Shown here piece by piece: positions 18,601 to 25,735 of a DNA stretch of 64,000 nucleotides. The notes beneath the pieces are model-generated. The model was not told the origin of the DNA. It saw only the letters and a program-made list of their open reading frames with translations, and did not search any database. This DNA is from Clostridiales bacterium UBA4821 (GTDB taxonomy: Bacteria; Bacillota; Clostridia; Acetivibrionales; UBA4821). The stretch lies in NCBI GenBank assembly GCA_002402315.1, contig DHFP01000251.1, forward strand, positions 32,937-96,936, written 5' to 3'. The translations under genes and the position numbers were made by a program. Position 1 is the first letter of the stretch. The number at the start of each line of letters is the position of its first letter.

Positions 18601-19883
18601 TGAGAAACATAGTTAAGGATGATGGATTTATTGATAAATCTACCTTCTTAACAAACAGAGTGAGAAGCGACATATTAAGCAAAGGCATGGTTGAAAAAAC
18701 AGGTGATGTATTATCAGCTCCGTTCAAATGGATTGACCAATTTACTTCTCAGGTAGTTGCAAGGTCCAAATACTATGAAGGATTAAAAAAGGGGTTGAAT
18801 CCACAGGATGCAATGAGCCGAGCCGATGAGTGGACTGCTAAGGTAATAGGTGACAGGTCGCTTGGATCCATGCCAACTGTATTTAATCACCACAATCCGC
18901 TGACAAGACTTTTCACACAATTCCAGCTCGAGGTAAATAACCAGCTGTCGCATATTTTTAAGGATCTGCCGAGAGAATATCTGAAAAATGGTGCAATTAC
19001 AGGAAATATAGCCAGGCTGTCATCAGCCCTGGGACAGGTGGCCGTATACAGCTATATATACAACAATATTTATGAAAAGCTGGTAGGAAGACGGCCGGCA
19101 ATAGATCCAATAGGTATAGCCTTTGATTTTAAAGATGACTTAAGCAATCCCAATATTAGAAAAAGCGAGGCGTTTTCAAGGCTAGGTAAAAATGCCGTTC
19201 GGCAGCTGCCTTTTGTAGGTGGTGTGATAGGTGGCGGTAGGATACCGATAGATGCAGTGACAAAACCTTTATTTGTTGATGCTCCCAGCGACGCGCTAAA
19301 GGCTTTTACAGGAGAGGGAGAATGGTCAGACGCAGGAAAGGATCTATTTAATGCCGGTGTCTATGTAATACCTCCTTTTGGCGGTGGACAGATAAAGAAA
19401 ACTGCTGAAGGTCTTGATCCATTCAAACATCCTGTCCCCGGAGTCTATAATGAAACAAAGGATGGAAAAGAATTAAAGTTCCCGGTTGATCCATCAATGG
19501 GTAATAAGGTTAAGAGTGCTGTGTTCGGTAAGTACAGTACCAAAGAAGCCAGGGACTATTACAAGAATAACAGGCGTGAGCTGGGCGCAAAACAAACTGA
19601 AGCTTTTGAGAAACTGGTTACTGAACAAGGAGTGGACCAGGGGAAATTGTATGATGCTTTCATATTAAACCGGGAATTGGATTCACTGGGGAGAAAAATA
19701 AAGGAAGCGTATAACAGTAAGAACCTTTCGGAAGAAGCTAAATTGAATAACATTAAAGATTTAATCCTCAGGAAGTATAACAGCATCAACAATGATAAGA
19801 ATCTGACACCTGAGAAGAAAGAAACAATGCTGAAGCTGCTGGGGGAGAAAATAAAGACTATTAAGCTTGAAGCGGAAGAATAG
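15651..19883 (+). CDS. giant phage internal virion protein
   Basis: 1410 residues. The N-terminus begins with a YNWQDKT/YSWQEKT repeated motif and a disordered Pro-rich linker. A Gly/Ala-rich, possibly membrane-inserting stretch (PAGAAGGSGSLMG, AGAGGAAAMAPF, about 240-330) comes next, then long helical regions. A central segment (about 600-1050) carries motifs often seen in large phage proteins fused to DNA-ejection functions (LPNYFPHFEG, FENRIATNMVAINPASWLTN, FNHHNPLTRLFTQFQLEVNNQ). The Lys-rich helical C-terminus ends KTIKLEAEE. It probably travels in the capsid and enters the cell with DNA. No enzymatic motif was recognised. Confidence 0.6.
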   Translation: MPYNWQDKTLQQSNATAPGSANKYSWQEKTAPSIEPKPSTVNPAGPSSSLAEKIAGGMNNAVGKVSKGIYDVSSKVDWDKAKKFVDSLPDKTVEYELSKKGIDVNKYQSPKEVLDAIKGGKKSAGQNASTVSYYIDSIPNLSDYEKRRLYGYGLTGDEWTAEDEAWFQKRQSNRNEDLVSKDSVPGKALTAVQNFGPTKTVGKMIDRSKVSFTNVYGGQEPVEALDTGNAVTNFIADLIPYATPAGAAGGSGSLMGLSTKAGLKAEQLAAKKLPDALNKTVSKAISAGAGGAAAMAPFTAVELATKDMPAGDAGKRIATDIALGAGLGVAGYGVVKGVQKGFNKLNNKVEDVIGDSVFETVENVAPVSPKVIRDAGYTVSPPKQINIGIGQQLKYMLPEGRDALKRQGIGLKQQPNATAPEVINLPDNVRVKPGTLEGSYKLKPEFTGKYSIVDKPRGAPFSESETVKALEPVYETKLPQSASIIKQQAVFNVPALKGKFSSTKPMKEKPILQQLEQNRLRNEQVANRIKNSYKPDWIKNMETQMKKNIIQGKKDVINLMKQYNNYDDFVGAYLSKLPYTDEMKQVLKKNNFMKDVFDKVNPQTGKPLTGAMGEAAAAVEKLGHKDVIKQTADDLVKNSDQWKDKYPFLLQRETWDRNIVDIAGKEDGPKIKKYLFEPIHNNEAQSTRYKNIWRDKIKSLNLTKKERELTQRFGEGKITQEDLLNTNLVSDESAKKIQNAVNVFREFYDDALNKANEVLVRNGYKPVPKLPNYFPHFEGEDPIMKALGIRIDLVDLPTDINGLTHQFKPGKNWFGNFQKRTGDKTTFDAVEGFDRYIEGISRVIHHTDDIQRLRGFSRTLRTKYSPPEISTQIQKIIDSDLPKELKNSVIDDLIGRETTHLSNAVADLDEFTNVLAGKKDLADRAMERVLGRGAYNLAAFFENRIATNMVAINPASWLTNFIPITQSLASTDKMSALRALNDTMRNIVKDDGFIDKSTFLTNRVRSDILSKGMVEKTGDVLSAPFKWIDQFTSQVVARSKYYEGLKKGLNPQDAMSRADEWTAKVIGDRSLGSMPTVFNHHNPLTRLFTQFQLEVNNQLSHIFKDLPREYLKNGAITGNIARLSSALGQVAVYSYIYNNIYEKLVGRRPAIDPIGIAFDFKDDLSNPNIRKSEAFSRLGKNAVRQLPFVGGVIGGGRIPIDAVTKPLFVDAPSDALKAFTGEGEWSDAGKDLFNAGVYVIPPFGGGQIKKTAEGLDPFKHPVPGVYNETKDGKELKFPVDPSMGNKVKSAVFGKYSTKEARDYYKNNRRELGAKQTEAFEKLVTEQGVDQGKLYDAFILNRELDSLGRKIKEAYNSKNLSEEAKLNNIKDLILRKYNSINNDKNLTPEKKETMLKLLGEKIKTIKLEAEE

Positions 19884-19889
19884 GTCAAG

Positions 19890-19931
19890 AGCAGGGAGTA
19901 CAAACAATACTACCCTGCTTCTTATTATTTT
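19890..19931 (+). terminator. terminator between late genes and lysis cassette
   Basis: An AGCAGGG/CCCTGCT stem with inner AGTA/TACT pairs, then TTCTTATTATTTTT. Confidence 0.7.
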
Positions 19932-19950
19932 TAGAGAGGGCGTGAGAGCA

Positions 19951-20208
19951 GTGGATTGCAAATGCACTCAGGAAGAAAGAATCAGAAATCTTGAAACCGG
20001 CCAGGCCGAAACCAAGGTATATGTAAAACAAATACTAGATGACATCAAAGATATAAAAGATAGCGTAAAAGTGCTTGCCCAAGTACAGCCTCAAAAAAAC
20101 GAGAACAAACTAATGCAAATAGTAATAACGGAATTATTTAAGTTAGCCGGAATGTGCATCACGATTCTTGGGGCAATTGTCGGCGCCATGAAAATAATGG
20201 GGAAGTGA
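19951..20208 (+). CDS. XhlA-like phage lysis protein
   Basis: 85 residues from the GTG at 19951. An in-frame ATG at 19867 would read through the terminator and the end of the previous gene, so it is unlikely. The protein has a helical N-terminal part (RIRNLETGQAETKVYVKQI) and one C-terminal membrane helix (LFKLAGMCITILGAIVGAMKIMG). This is the haemolysin XhlA layout, an accessory to holin and endolysin in Bacillota phages. It lies just ahead of the amidase gene, as usual for a lysis cassette. Confidence 0.8.
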   Translation: MDCKCTQEERIRNLETGQAETKVYVKQILDDIKDIKDSVKVLAQVQPQKNENKLMQIVITELFKLAGMCITILGAIVGAMKIMGK

Positions 20209-20218
20209 GGAGATGTTG

Positions 20219-20962
20219 ATGCCTTTTCAAATGAAATATAAAATAACGCCTCTATATATGCCAATCAAAACAAAGAGACGGTCCGGTATATTGATGCCGA
20301 AAGTAGGCTTTCAGGTTGCACATGATACCGGTAATCCAGGCTCAACAGCCAGACAGAATGTGAAGTACTTTATAAACTCTGCTAATGAGATGTCAGCATC
20401 AACTCACATCTTCGTGGATGATAAAGAAATTATTGAATGCATACCTGCCCTAACTGGTAAACCGGAAAAAGCCTGGCACGTTCTTTATGACAAGCCTCTG
20501 GATAATCAATTATATGGTGATGATGCCAATGATATAGCAATAGGTATTGAATATTGCTATGGCAAAAACATTAATGCCGATGAAGCGTACAAACGTTATG
20601 TGTGGCTGTTGGCTTATATTGCTTATAAATTTAACCTTAACCCGGCCAATACGGTTATAGGTCATTTTAAGTTGGACCCGCAAAGGAAAACAGATCCGCA
20701 AAGTGGACTGCATGCATCCGGGAGAAGCTACGAGCAGTTGCTGAAAGATGTTGTAAAAGAATATAACGATTGCTTAAAGGAGGAACAAGTCATGCCAGAG
20801 GAAAAGAAAATTCCTGAATGGAAAACCGCGCCGATTGATGAATTGGCAAAGGACGGACTGCTAAGTGATCCGGATTATTGGAAAGCAAAGCTTGATGATG
20901 CAATGCCTGTATGGGCGGTAATGGCAATGATAAACAGAATTAGAAAGGAGAGTTCAAAATGA
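20219..20962 (+). CDS. phage N-acetylmuramoyl-L-alanine amidase (endolysin)
   Basis: 247 residues, started at the ATG at 20219 because GAGGAG lies 6 bases upstream; an ATG at 20213 is too close. Residues 25-180 form an Amidase_2/PGRP-type domain with zinc-ligand motifs AHDTG and AWHV, and the later GHFKLDPQRKTDP segment that completes the site. A short C-terminal helical region (about 200-247, PIDELAKDGLLSDP, WAVMAMINRI) is probably a wall-binding or oligomerisation tail. It cuts the bond between muramic acid and L-alanine. It overlaps the next gene by 4 bases. Confidence 0.88.
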   Translation: MPFQMKYKITPLYMPIKTKRRSGILMPKVGFQVAHDTGNPGSTARQNVKYFINSANEMSASTHIFVDDKEIIECIPALTGKPEKAWHVLYDKPLDNQLYGDDANDIAIGIEYCYGKNINADEAYKRYVWLLAYIAYKFNLNPANTVIGHFKLDPQRKTDPQSGLHASGRSYEQLLKDVVKEYNDCLKEEQVMPEEKKIPEWKTAPIDELAKDGLLSDPDYWKAKLDDAMPVWAVMAMINRIRKESSK

Positions 20963-21273
20963 GATATATTTTATGGGAATATCGGTACATAATAATATTT
21001 CTCCTGGGCGCAATACTGTATTTAGCCTTTGAATGGCAGAGGGCTAAGACTATTCTTTATGCACTGATGCTTCAAGCTAAGAGCATGGCCAAAGACTATA
21101 TCCTTAAGTCCGGCCAGGAACAGGAGAATTGGGTGGTAAATAAAGCTATGATTTATCTTCCATTACCGGTTAGAAGTGTATTGAATGAAAACATTATTAG
21201 AAAAATAGTAAGATGGCTGTTTCATACCGCAAAAGACTATATTGATGATGGCAAGATAGATAGTAGCGTATAA
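20959..21273 (+). CDS. phage protein with N-terminal membrane anchor
   Basis: 104 residues. One membrane helix near the N-terminus (about 9-24, YIIIFLLGAILYLAF) is followed by a basic helical cytoplasmic part with the conserved pattern LMLQAKSMAKDYILKSGQEQENWVVNKA. Proteins of this shape sit next to endolysin genes in clostridial phages and are thought to help lysis, though no function is proven. Translation is coupled to the amidase through an ATGA overlap. Confidence 0.6.
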   Translation: MRYILWEYRYIIIFLLGAILYLAFEWQRAKTILYALMLQAKSMAKDYILKSGQEQENWVVNKAMIYLPLPVRSVLNENIIRKIVRWLFHTAKDYIDDGKIDSSV

Positions 21274-21366
21274 CAAGTACATATATAATGGAAGTAAAAT
21301 CATACTTTTAGTGTTTTGGTTACTTGTGGAGACGTGAACATACTACAAAAAAAGGAGGTATAGTTT

Positions 21367-21544
21367 GTGGACAAGTATACATTTTCTGGTACTTTATCAC
21401 TTATAGGAACATTCTTTATAACGATACTAGGAGGTTTGACTATGAATTCAATAACATTAGTAGTATTATGGTCATATAGGCGTATACATAGGAAATGGAC
21501 AAGTTAAAGGAATAGTGTTTCTGTGTGAAAGGCTTAATGTTTGA
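21367..21544 (+). pseudogene. degraded phage holin
   Basis: A GTG start with a strong AAAGGAGG site opens a frame of 46 codons (MDKYTFSGTLSLIGTFFITILGG) that resembles the N-terminus of the toxin-secretion/phage-lysis holin family. After VVL the frame shifts. In the next frame the sequence continues HIGVYIGNGQVKGIVFLCERLNV, like the family's DYITGVY...KG region, and stops at 21542. A normal holin has about 130-150 residues, so an internal loss plus a frameshift inactivated it. The homology call rests on short motifs. Confidence 0.5.
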
Positions 21545-21579
21545 TGTAAACGGCATTTTGAAGTTGTTTGGAATAAAAA

Positions 21580-21608
21580 AAGAACTGGCATGAGTTACAC
21601 CAGTTCTT
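21580..21608. terminator. bidirectional terminator
   Basis: AAGAACTGG/CCAGTTCTT, a perfect 9-bp stem with A-rich and T-rich flanks, between the holin remnant and the convergent gene. Confidence 0.8.
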
Positions 21609-21614
21609 AAATGA

Positions 21615-22139
21615 TTAATAAATATTATCTACCTGTATTTTATAACTATCATAATTTGAATAGTCACCGCTTCCAATTGCTTCAAAGGTTTTTATTTCTC
21701 CTGATTTTAAGCCAGTCATAAAACCATCTGCAGTTCCGAGTAACTTTTTATTACTATCGTAAAAACTCACTTTAAATGAGAAACTAGCGTCTGTTAATAA
21801 ATTGTTTTTCGCTTCACCTTCAACTGTTGTAAAACTTGAACTTTTCTTAATAATTATGTTCGTAAATTCGATATCTGGCTTTGTTTCTCCTATTTCAACT
21901 CTCTTTAATTTTGAGTTCCAAGCTACATTTACACCTAATGCTTTTCCTATCTCCGATAATGGCAAGTATGTGGTTCCATTTATCGTTACTATTGGTTTAC
22001 TTGACTTTAATTCATGACCATTTACAAGCACCTTGAAATTAGCTTTTAAAGCGTTTATGCCTCCAGCAGCAAAAGAAGCTCCTGTAATACATAACATAAT
22101 TCCTAACACTAATCCTAATAATATCTTTTTCACTTTCAT
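21615..22139 (-). CDS. secreted protein with copper-amine-oxidase-type domain and FxLYD-like domain
   Basis: 174 residues. A signal peptide (1-25, ending SFAAG) is followed by a copper-amine-oxidase N-terminal-like repeat (FKVLVNGHELKSSKPIV, TYLPLSEIGKALGVNVAWNS, about 35-85) and a beta-sandwich resembling FxLYD domains (VEGEAKNN, FSFKVSFYDSNKKLLGTADGF, about 105-165). It probably sits outside the cell, attached to the wall or membrane surface. It lies inside the prophage but is transcribed against the late genes, so it is likely cargo expressed in the lysogen. A GATAAA palindrome upstream may control it. Confidence 0.75.
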   Translation of the reverse strand: MKVKKILLGLVLGIMLCITGASFAAGGINALKANFKVLVNGHELKSSKPIVTINGTTYLPLSEIGKALGVNVAWNSKLKRVEIGETKPDIEFTNIIIKKSSSFTTVEGEAKNNLLTDASFSFKVSFYDSNKKLLGTADGFMTGLKSGEIKTFEAIGSGDYSNYDSYKIQVDNIY

Positions 22140-22233
22140 TCCTCCAATATATAGATTTATCCCGATAAATATTTTCTACAGAATACCATAATAATACAAA
22201 ATAATCAATATAATCAATACTAAGAAATAATTG

Positions 22234-22262
22234 TTGAACTTTGTTGAAATAGTGAATATAAT
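22234..22262 (+). promoter_or_regulatory. sigma-A-type promoter
   Basis: TTGAAC (22234-22239), 17-bp spacer, TATAAT (22257-22262). Transcription would start near 22269 and meet a hairpin within 15 bases. Confidence 0.65.
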
Positions 22263-22281
22263 AGTGCCATTATAAATAAAA

Positions 22282-22320
22282 AAAATAAGAAGCTATCTTT
22301 GCAGGAGGGCTTCTTATTTT
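22282..22320. terminator. 12-bp hairpin just downstream of a promoter
   Basis: AAAATAAGAAGC pairs perfectly with GCTTCTTATTTT. The 15-nt loop contains GCAGGAGG, a ribosome-site-like sequence. It could end a very short RNA or act as an attenuator. Confidence 0.6.
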
Positions 22321-22445
22321 AAAACACTATGCATGTTCTCAAAAGAGAACTATATTTCGTTAAGATATTAACAGAAATATTCCTCATTGTAAAGTGTTTT
22401 AAAATTTTTAATTATTGGGATTAATATTTTACTGGAGGAATGTTT

Positions 22446-22616
22446 ATGGAAGTAAATGAATGTATTATTCTTGTAGAAGATAATTTGTTTAAACCACGTA
22501 TTTCAATTTCATTAGATACTGAAGAAGTAGTTTTGTATGTAAATAAAAATGATTTAGATAGAAAAGATTTATTGATTAAAAACATTTTTAAAAAGCTAGA
22601 AGAGTGTTACAAATGA
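22446..22616 (+). CDS. small acidic protein next to attR
   Basis: A 56-residue frame with a good GGAGGA ribosome site 6 bases ahead of its ATG. The predicted product is acidic at first and basic at the end (KNIFKKLEECYK), with strand then helix character and no membrane segment. It lies immediately inside the right arm sites, where excisionases or integration accessory genes often sit, but no winged-helix motif could be recognised. Function unknown. Confidence 0.5.
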   Translation: MEVNECIILVEDNLFKPRISISLDTEEVVLYVNKNDLDRKDLLIKNIFKKLEECYK

Positions 22617-22623
22617 TACTTAA

Positions 22624-22649
22624 AGTTGTGAAAATGAGTTGTGAAAAAA
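22624..22649 (+). promoter_or_regulatory. right arm-type integrase sites (2 repeats)
   Basis: AGTTGTGAAAA at 22624-22634 and AGTTGTGAAAAAA at 22637-22649, matching the three left-arm copies. Confidence 0.65.
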
Positions 22650-22706
22650 TATACAAATAACTTATGGTAGTATATATAGCAATACTTACAAGTATTGCTT
22701 GTTTTT

Positions 22707-22761
22707 TGACTTCGGATCAGAGGGCCGGGGGTTCGAATCCTCCTGGGCGCGCCATGTTAAA
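22707..22761 (+). repeat. attR core (55-bp direct repeat, tRNA 3' fragment)
   Basis: Identical to 8508-8562. It is the original 3' half of the tRNA-Arg gene, now without its 5' half. Confidence 0.93.
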
Positions 22762-22765
22762 CTAC

Positions 22766-22796
22766 AAAGCCTTGAGGAATCAAGGCTTTAATTTTT
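22766..22796 (+). terminator. original host tRNA-Arg terminator
   Basis: AAAGCCTTG/CAAGGCTTT stem with a 6-nt loop and AATTTTT tail, immediately beyond attR. Confidence 0.85.
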
Positions 22797-23038
22797 CCTT
22801 AAGTAAACTGCTTGAGTTGTATGAGGCTCAAGTATGCTGTCAACTGGTAAATATTATTCATATACTTTTTAAAACAATCTACACAAAACCTCATACATTT
22901 TTGGTATACTTAGTATTAAATATTCAATTATTTAGATATTATGTTTGTCAATTTATGAGTGGATTTTTTACACCAGTTATAGTATTGTCATATTGGAAGC
23001 CTTATTGAGTACTTTTGGTAAGAGAGGTGAATTGTAAT

Positions 23039-23743
23039 TTGGACAATGTGTCGTTTGTATTAGCATTTTCGGCAGGCCTGCTATCTTTTTTATCTCCATG
23101 CGTTTTGCCGCTTGTCCCGGCATATGTGAGTTACTTGACCGGCTCAGCTGTGGCCGAAATAAATACTGATAAGGCCAAGTTGAATCTTTTATATAAGTCC
23201 ATCGGATTTGTCATTGGATTTTCAATTATCTTTATTATTATGGGCGCTTCGGTCAGCTCCATTGGAAAGTTTCTAATTACAAACCAGGTCATATTAAAAA
23301 AAATCGGCGGAATTTTAATAATAATCTTTGGCCTTCATACAACCGGATTACTTAAAATTAAAATGTTGTATGCCGAAAAACGGCTTCTTCCATTCGGAGG
23401 TGATAAAAAGAACATTAGCTCAGTATTTCTGGGAATGGCATTTGCAACCGGATGGACGCCGTGCATCGGCCCGATTCTTGCTTCAATACTTATTTACGCA
23501 GGAAGCATGGAAACCATAAGCAAGGGCATTCTGCTGCTTGGTGTTTATTCGTTAGGGCTTGCCATACCGTTTATTTTGACAGCTCTTGCTATTGGAAACT
23601 TCTCGGAGTACTTTAAAAGGTTTTCAAAATATCTTCCGGTAGTATCTTTAGTAAGCGGTATTCTAATGATTGTAATGGGGATTCTGATTTTTACTAACAA
23701 ATTAACAATAATAAGCGGCTATTTGAACTTTATTAACTTTTGA
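23039..23743 (+). CDS. ccdA: CcdA-type thiol-disulfide membrane transporter
   Basis: 234 residues, taken from the TTG at 23039, which follows AGAGAGGTG at a sensible distance; an upstream TTG at 23015 precedes the ribosome site. It has six membrane helices typical of the short DsbD/CcdA family. The Cys pairs expected for electron transfer are visible: SPCVLPLVPAY in helix 1 and GWTPCIGPIL in helix 4. It passes reducing equivalents from cytoplasmic thioredoxin across the membrane. The next gene, only 13 bases on, encodes an extracellular thioredoxin-like protein, its natural electron acceptor. Confidence 0.92.
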   Translation: MDNVSFVLAFSAGLLSFLSPCVLPLVPAYVSYLTGSAVAEINTDKAKLNLLYKSIGFVIGFSIIFIIMGASVSSIGKFLITNQVILKKIGGILIIIFGLHTTGLLKIKMLYAEKRLLPFGGDKKNISSVFLGMAFATGWTPCIGPILASILIYAGSMETISKGILLLGVYSLGLAIPFILTALAIGNFSEYFKRFSKYLPVVSLVSGILMIVMGILIFTNKLTIISGYLNFINF

Positions 23744-23756
23744 ATGGAGGCCATTT

Positions 23757-24341
23757 ATGAAGAAAAATTTATTAATAGGGGGACTTGTCTTGGTCCTTTT
23801 CATTGGAGCATACTTTGTTACTGAAAACTATAATGGTTCTAATGTTAATTTACCTACATCAAATAATACTGCTGCAACAGCAGAATCGCCATTACCTCAA
23901 ACAAATACAGCCCCAAAAGATGCTGAATCTACCGAAAAAGCAGCCGATTTCACTCTTACGGACTTAAATGGTAATAAGGTATCCCTAAAGGATTTCAGAG
24001 GCAAGAAGGTTTATTTGAATTTCTGGGCCAGTTGGTGTCCGCCTTGCAGGCTTGAAATGTCTGATATACAAAAGGTTTACGAGAAATATCAGGATAAGGA
24101 TTTGGTGGTTCTTACAGTAAACTTGGGTGAAGACAAGAACACTGTGGAAAACTTTATTCACAGGAATAACTATAGTTTCAGGGTATTACTTGACTCAGAC
24201 CAAAGTGCAGCTCAAGCATATGATATAACTTCAATTCCTGTGTCATATTTTATTGACAGTGAAGGAAATGTTATGTCTGAAAGAATCGGAGCCATGACGT
24301 TGGAACAAATGGAATCAAATATAGAATTGCTCGGCAAGTAA
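23757..24341 (+). CDS. TlpA/ResA-type membrane-anchored thioredoxin
   Basis: 194 residues. An N-terminal membrane anchor (about 4-22) and a Thr/Ala/Pro-rich spacer precede a thioredoxin-fold domain of the AhpC-TSA/Redoxin type (from AADFTLTDLNGNKVSL). The active site is WCPPC (about 92-96) and the cis-Pro lies in TSIPVSYF. The CPPC dipeptide and the neighbouring ccdA mark it as an extracytoplasmic disulfide reductase. No cytochrome c genes are near, so the target may be other exported Cys proteins. An intrinsic terminator closes the two-gene unit. Confidence 0.9.
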   Translation: MKKNLLIGGLVLVLFIGAYFVTENYNGSNVNLPTSNNTAATAESPLPQTNTAPKDAESTEKAADFTLTDLNGNKVSLKDFRGKKVYLNFWASWCPPCRLEMSDIQKVYEKYQDKDLVVLTVNLGEDKNTVENFIHRNNYSFRVLLDSDQSAAQAYDITSIPVSYFIDSEGNVMSERIGAMTLEQMESNIELLGK

Positions 24342-24361
24342 AAAGTGTCTGTATAAAAAAG

Positions 24362-24413
24362 CTGACCTAAAAGTTTGATTTTCTAAACTGACTTCAGGTC
24401 AGTTCTTTTTTTA
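24362..24413 (+). terminator. terminator after ccdA-thioredoxin unit
   Basis: CTGACCT/AGGTCAG outer stem, AGTTT/AAACT inner stem, then TTCTTTTTTT. The gap to 24613 otherwise holds only an AGAAATTTT/AAAATTTCT hairpin (24431-24455) and no clear promoter. Confidence 0.85.
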
Positions 24414-24612
24414 TCCTCGAAAAAATAAAGAGAAATTTTGTCTAGAAAAATTTCTGAACAGCATCTTTTTATGTGCAAACAACATTTCCATTTCCGTTTA
24501 GGTGTCAAAACATGCTTTTCGATAAACAATCACGAAATATGACAAAAAAATTAGTAAAATATCAGTAACACTTAATTGGACTTCAATAATTTCATGGAAT
24601 GGAGGAACTATA

Positions 24613-25716
24613 ATGGCAAAGTTACACTTAGTGATTGCTGATTCGGATGAATCTTATGTAGAAAGTCTGATTAGCTATTTGACAGACAGTTATCCCCAGA
24701 AATTCCAGGTAAGTTATTTCACAAAAGAGGATTATCTGGTTAAACATCTATCTGATACCAGCAAAAAGGTAGATATTTTACTGGTGGGGCCTGAACTGTC
24801 CGAGTACATACCTAAGGATAAGATTAATACAATGATAATACTGTCGGATGGCAGACTGCCGGAGAAGTACAGAAGTTGTGCAATGGTTAACAAATATCAG
24901 ACCGGAGATAAACTGGTAAGCAGTATATTGAACATATTCTCTGAAAGAAATGCTGATGAAGTATATATCCAAAGCAGTAACAAACCTACAAGAGTAATTG
25001 GGGTTTACTCACCTACCGGTGGAACCGGGAAAACTTCTATAGCCATAGGTTCAGCTATGCAGTCCGCGCTCAGAGATATGCCGGTATTTTATCTCAATCT
25101 GGAGAATGCCCAGTCAACACCGCTTTTCTTTGATTGCAAAGGAGAACAGAACCTTTCACATATCTTTTATTTTCTAAAAGAAAAAAGTAAGAATATTAAT
25201 CTAAAGATAGAAGGGGTTAGAATTGTTGACCCGAAGTACAACATACATTATTTTGCTCCACCCGAAAGCGTACTCGAGTTTGAAGAGATTTCACCGGACG
25301 AATTACAATACCTGATTAACCAACTTAAAGAATTAGGCTGCTATGATGTAATTTTTATAGATATGTCTTCAAACTTCGACAACAGAAATTTAGCCGTACT
25401 TCAGGCGTGTGATGAAATATTTCTGGTACTTACGCAGGATGATATATCAGGCATCAAGCTGAAAACATTAATTAGTGAGATGGATATAGCATCCCCCAAA
25501 AGCAACGCTAACCTAAATGATAAATTAACTTTGATAATCAACAAGTTTAATCCTATGGGACCAACTCAGATTGAGGGCCTTGATATATTAGGCAAGCCTA
25601 TATCACTGAGGATACCGAAAGTATCGTCTCTATTAACCCGACAATCAGATAAGTACGTTATAAATCTTAATAACAATTTTGGAGAGGCATTAAAGGGATT
25701 GGTTAACAAATATTAA
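24613..25716 (+). CDS. tadZ: Tad pilus localisation ATPase, TadZ/CpaE type
   Basis: 367 residues. The N-terminal 110 form a receiver-like domain (LVIADSDESYVESLISYL) that lacks a clear phospho-acceptor Asp, as in TadZ and CpaE. A MinD/ParA-type ATPase follows: the P-loop SPTGGTGKTS (about 133-142, K140) has Thr where the family's signature Lys usually sits, an atypical Walker A also reported for TadZ proteins. VIFIDMSSNFD (about 247-257) is the switch region. TadZ marks the site of pilus assembly at the membrane. It heads the Tad operon, with tadA 19 bases downstream. Confidence 0.85.
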   Translation: MAKLHLVIADSDESYVESLISYLTDSYPQKFQVSYFTKEDYLVKHLSDTSKKVDILLVGPELSEYIPKDKINTMIILSDGRLPEKYRSCAMVNKYQTGDKLVSSILNIFSERNADEVYIQSSNKPTRVIGVYSPTGGTGKTSIAIGSAMQSALRDMPVFYLNLENAQSTPLFFDCKGEQNLSHIFYFLKEKSKNINLKIEGVRIVDPKYNIHYFAPPESVLEFEEISPDELQYLINQLKELGCYDVIFIDMSSNFDNRNLAVLQACDEIFLVLTQDDISGIKLKTLISEMDIASPKSNANLNDKLTLIINKFNPMGPTQIEGLDILGKPISLRIPKVSSLLTRQSDKYVINLNNNFGEALKGLVNKY

Positions 25717-25735
25717 AGGTTAGAAGGGAAAGAGT

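Larger units (their letters stand above)
22140..22445. other. control region at the right end of the prophage
   Basis: 306 bp without a gene. It holds the palindrome ATTTATCCCGATAAAT at 22155-22170, a plus-strand promoter (22234-22262), a 12-bp hairpin (22282-22320), and a GTTCTC-AAAA-GAGAAC palindrome (22334-22349). It is strongly AT-rich. Confidence 0.5.
8508..22761. mobile_element. defective prophage integrated in tRNA-Arg
   Basis: A 14.2-kb segment bounded by identical 55-bp direct repeats (attL in the intact tRNA, attR as a tRNA 3' fragment). Integrase arm-type repeats lie just inside both ends. Content: a truncated integrase, a frameshifted virion gene, tail-fibre-like, coiled-coil and giant internal virion proteins, an XhlA/amidase lysis set, a degraded holin, a secreted trypsin-like protease and small cargo genes. 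There are no terminase, portal, capsid, replication or repressor genes. The integrase and the late module abut at about 9263, which looks like one large internal deletion. The podovirus-like late gene order is an inference. Confidence 0.9.
22617..23038. other. right prophage end and host intergenic region
   Basis: 422 bp without a supported gene. It contains the right arm-type sites, attR and the displaced host tRNA terminator, then about 240 bp of AT-rich sequence with a CTTGAG/GCTCAAG stem near 22810-22832 ahead of ccdA. Confidence 0.6.

Noticed and set aside
22664..23008. 114-codon plus-strand frame across attR
   Set aside because: It translates the tRNA fragment and a terminator hairpin, has no ribosome site, and its composition is not protein-like.
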